Assembly: GCF_041146795.1 (NCBI RefSeq)
Contig: NC_135174.1
Span: forward strand, 248,001 to 312,000
DNA length: 64,000 nucleotides
Source: Maylandia zebra
Taxonomy: Eukaryota > Chordata > Actinopteri > Cichliformes > Cichlidae
Direction: 5' to 3'
The notes under the pieces are model-generated. The model was not told the DNA's origin. It saw nothing but the letters and a program-made list of their open reading frames with translations, and did no database searches. Shown in pieces: positions 63,866-64,000 of the stretch; the stretch's first letter is position 1, and every line of letters starts with the position of its first letter. A program made the translations under genes and the position numbers.

Positions 63866-64000
63866 TATGTTCTCTGAATGTGGCAACCTTCTTCAGAAGA
63901 AGCATCAAAGGGTGTGTACTGGAAGGTTTCAGATAATAATCAACTGTACTGAAGGACATGAGGTTTGTGAGAAGTATTTTAAATATCAGTGAAATGTTTC

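Overview
This window looks like nuclear DNA from a teleost fish, probably a percomorph and possibly a cichlid. It has vertebrate genes with GT/AG introns, long CA/GT microsatellites, and many fish-type transposable elements (L1/Tx1, L2/CR1/Rex1 and RTE/Rex3-like LINEs, hAT and piggyBac MITEs, Tc1 remnants, tRNA-derived SINEs). No prokaryotic-style gene, CRISPR array or rRNA was seen. The species assignment is inference.

Region 1 (1-18.1 kb) is a nested transposon stack. An L1/Tx1-like LINE on the minus strand runs from about 18.1 kb to about 0.3 kb. At base precision its ORF2 is split by a 13,448-bp insertion (2525-15972). The insertion has 25-bp terminal inverted repeats and a 2-bp TC target duplication, and removing it restores the ORF2 frame exactly. 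Most of the insertion is a giant palindrome: two nearly identical 5.7-kb arms (3321-9030 and 10243-15950) around a 1.2-kb spacer. It carries no recognisable transposase apart from an old Tc1 remnant present in both arms. Its left end has an unpaired 0.8-kb segment with a promoter-like GC-rich repeat, a 33-codon ORF and a polyadenylation signal. This is the strongest candidate for something undescribed.

Region 2 (19-35.2 kb) is ipmk (inositol polyphosphate multikinase) on the minus strand. Six coding exons join without a frame break to give 474 residues. Two introns hold internally deleted hAT elements with BED zinc-finger remnants, each with a perfect 8-bp target duplication.

Region 3 (35.2-48.5 kb) is gene-free and repeat-rich. 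It holds RTE-like and L2/Rex1-like LINE fragments, a 0.7-kb MITE, a Gypsy-type LTR with primer-binding site and start of gag, a nearly complete L2/CR1-type LINE broken by one frameshift at an A9 run, and a further TIR element.

Region 4 (48.6-62.2 kb) holds ube2d1 (7 exons, 147 residues) and tfam (7 exons, 292 residues), both on the plus strand. The order ipmk-ube2d1-tfam matches human 10q21, but the CISD1 gene expected between ipmk and ube2d1 was not recognised. The three genes are unrelated in function: IPMK makes higher inositol phosphates, UBE2D1 is a ubiquitin-conjugating enzyme, and TFAM packages and transcribes mitochondrial DNA. Their linkage is conserved synteny, not an operon. The last 1.8 kb holds downstream sequence and a Tc1-type MITE.
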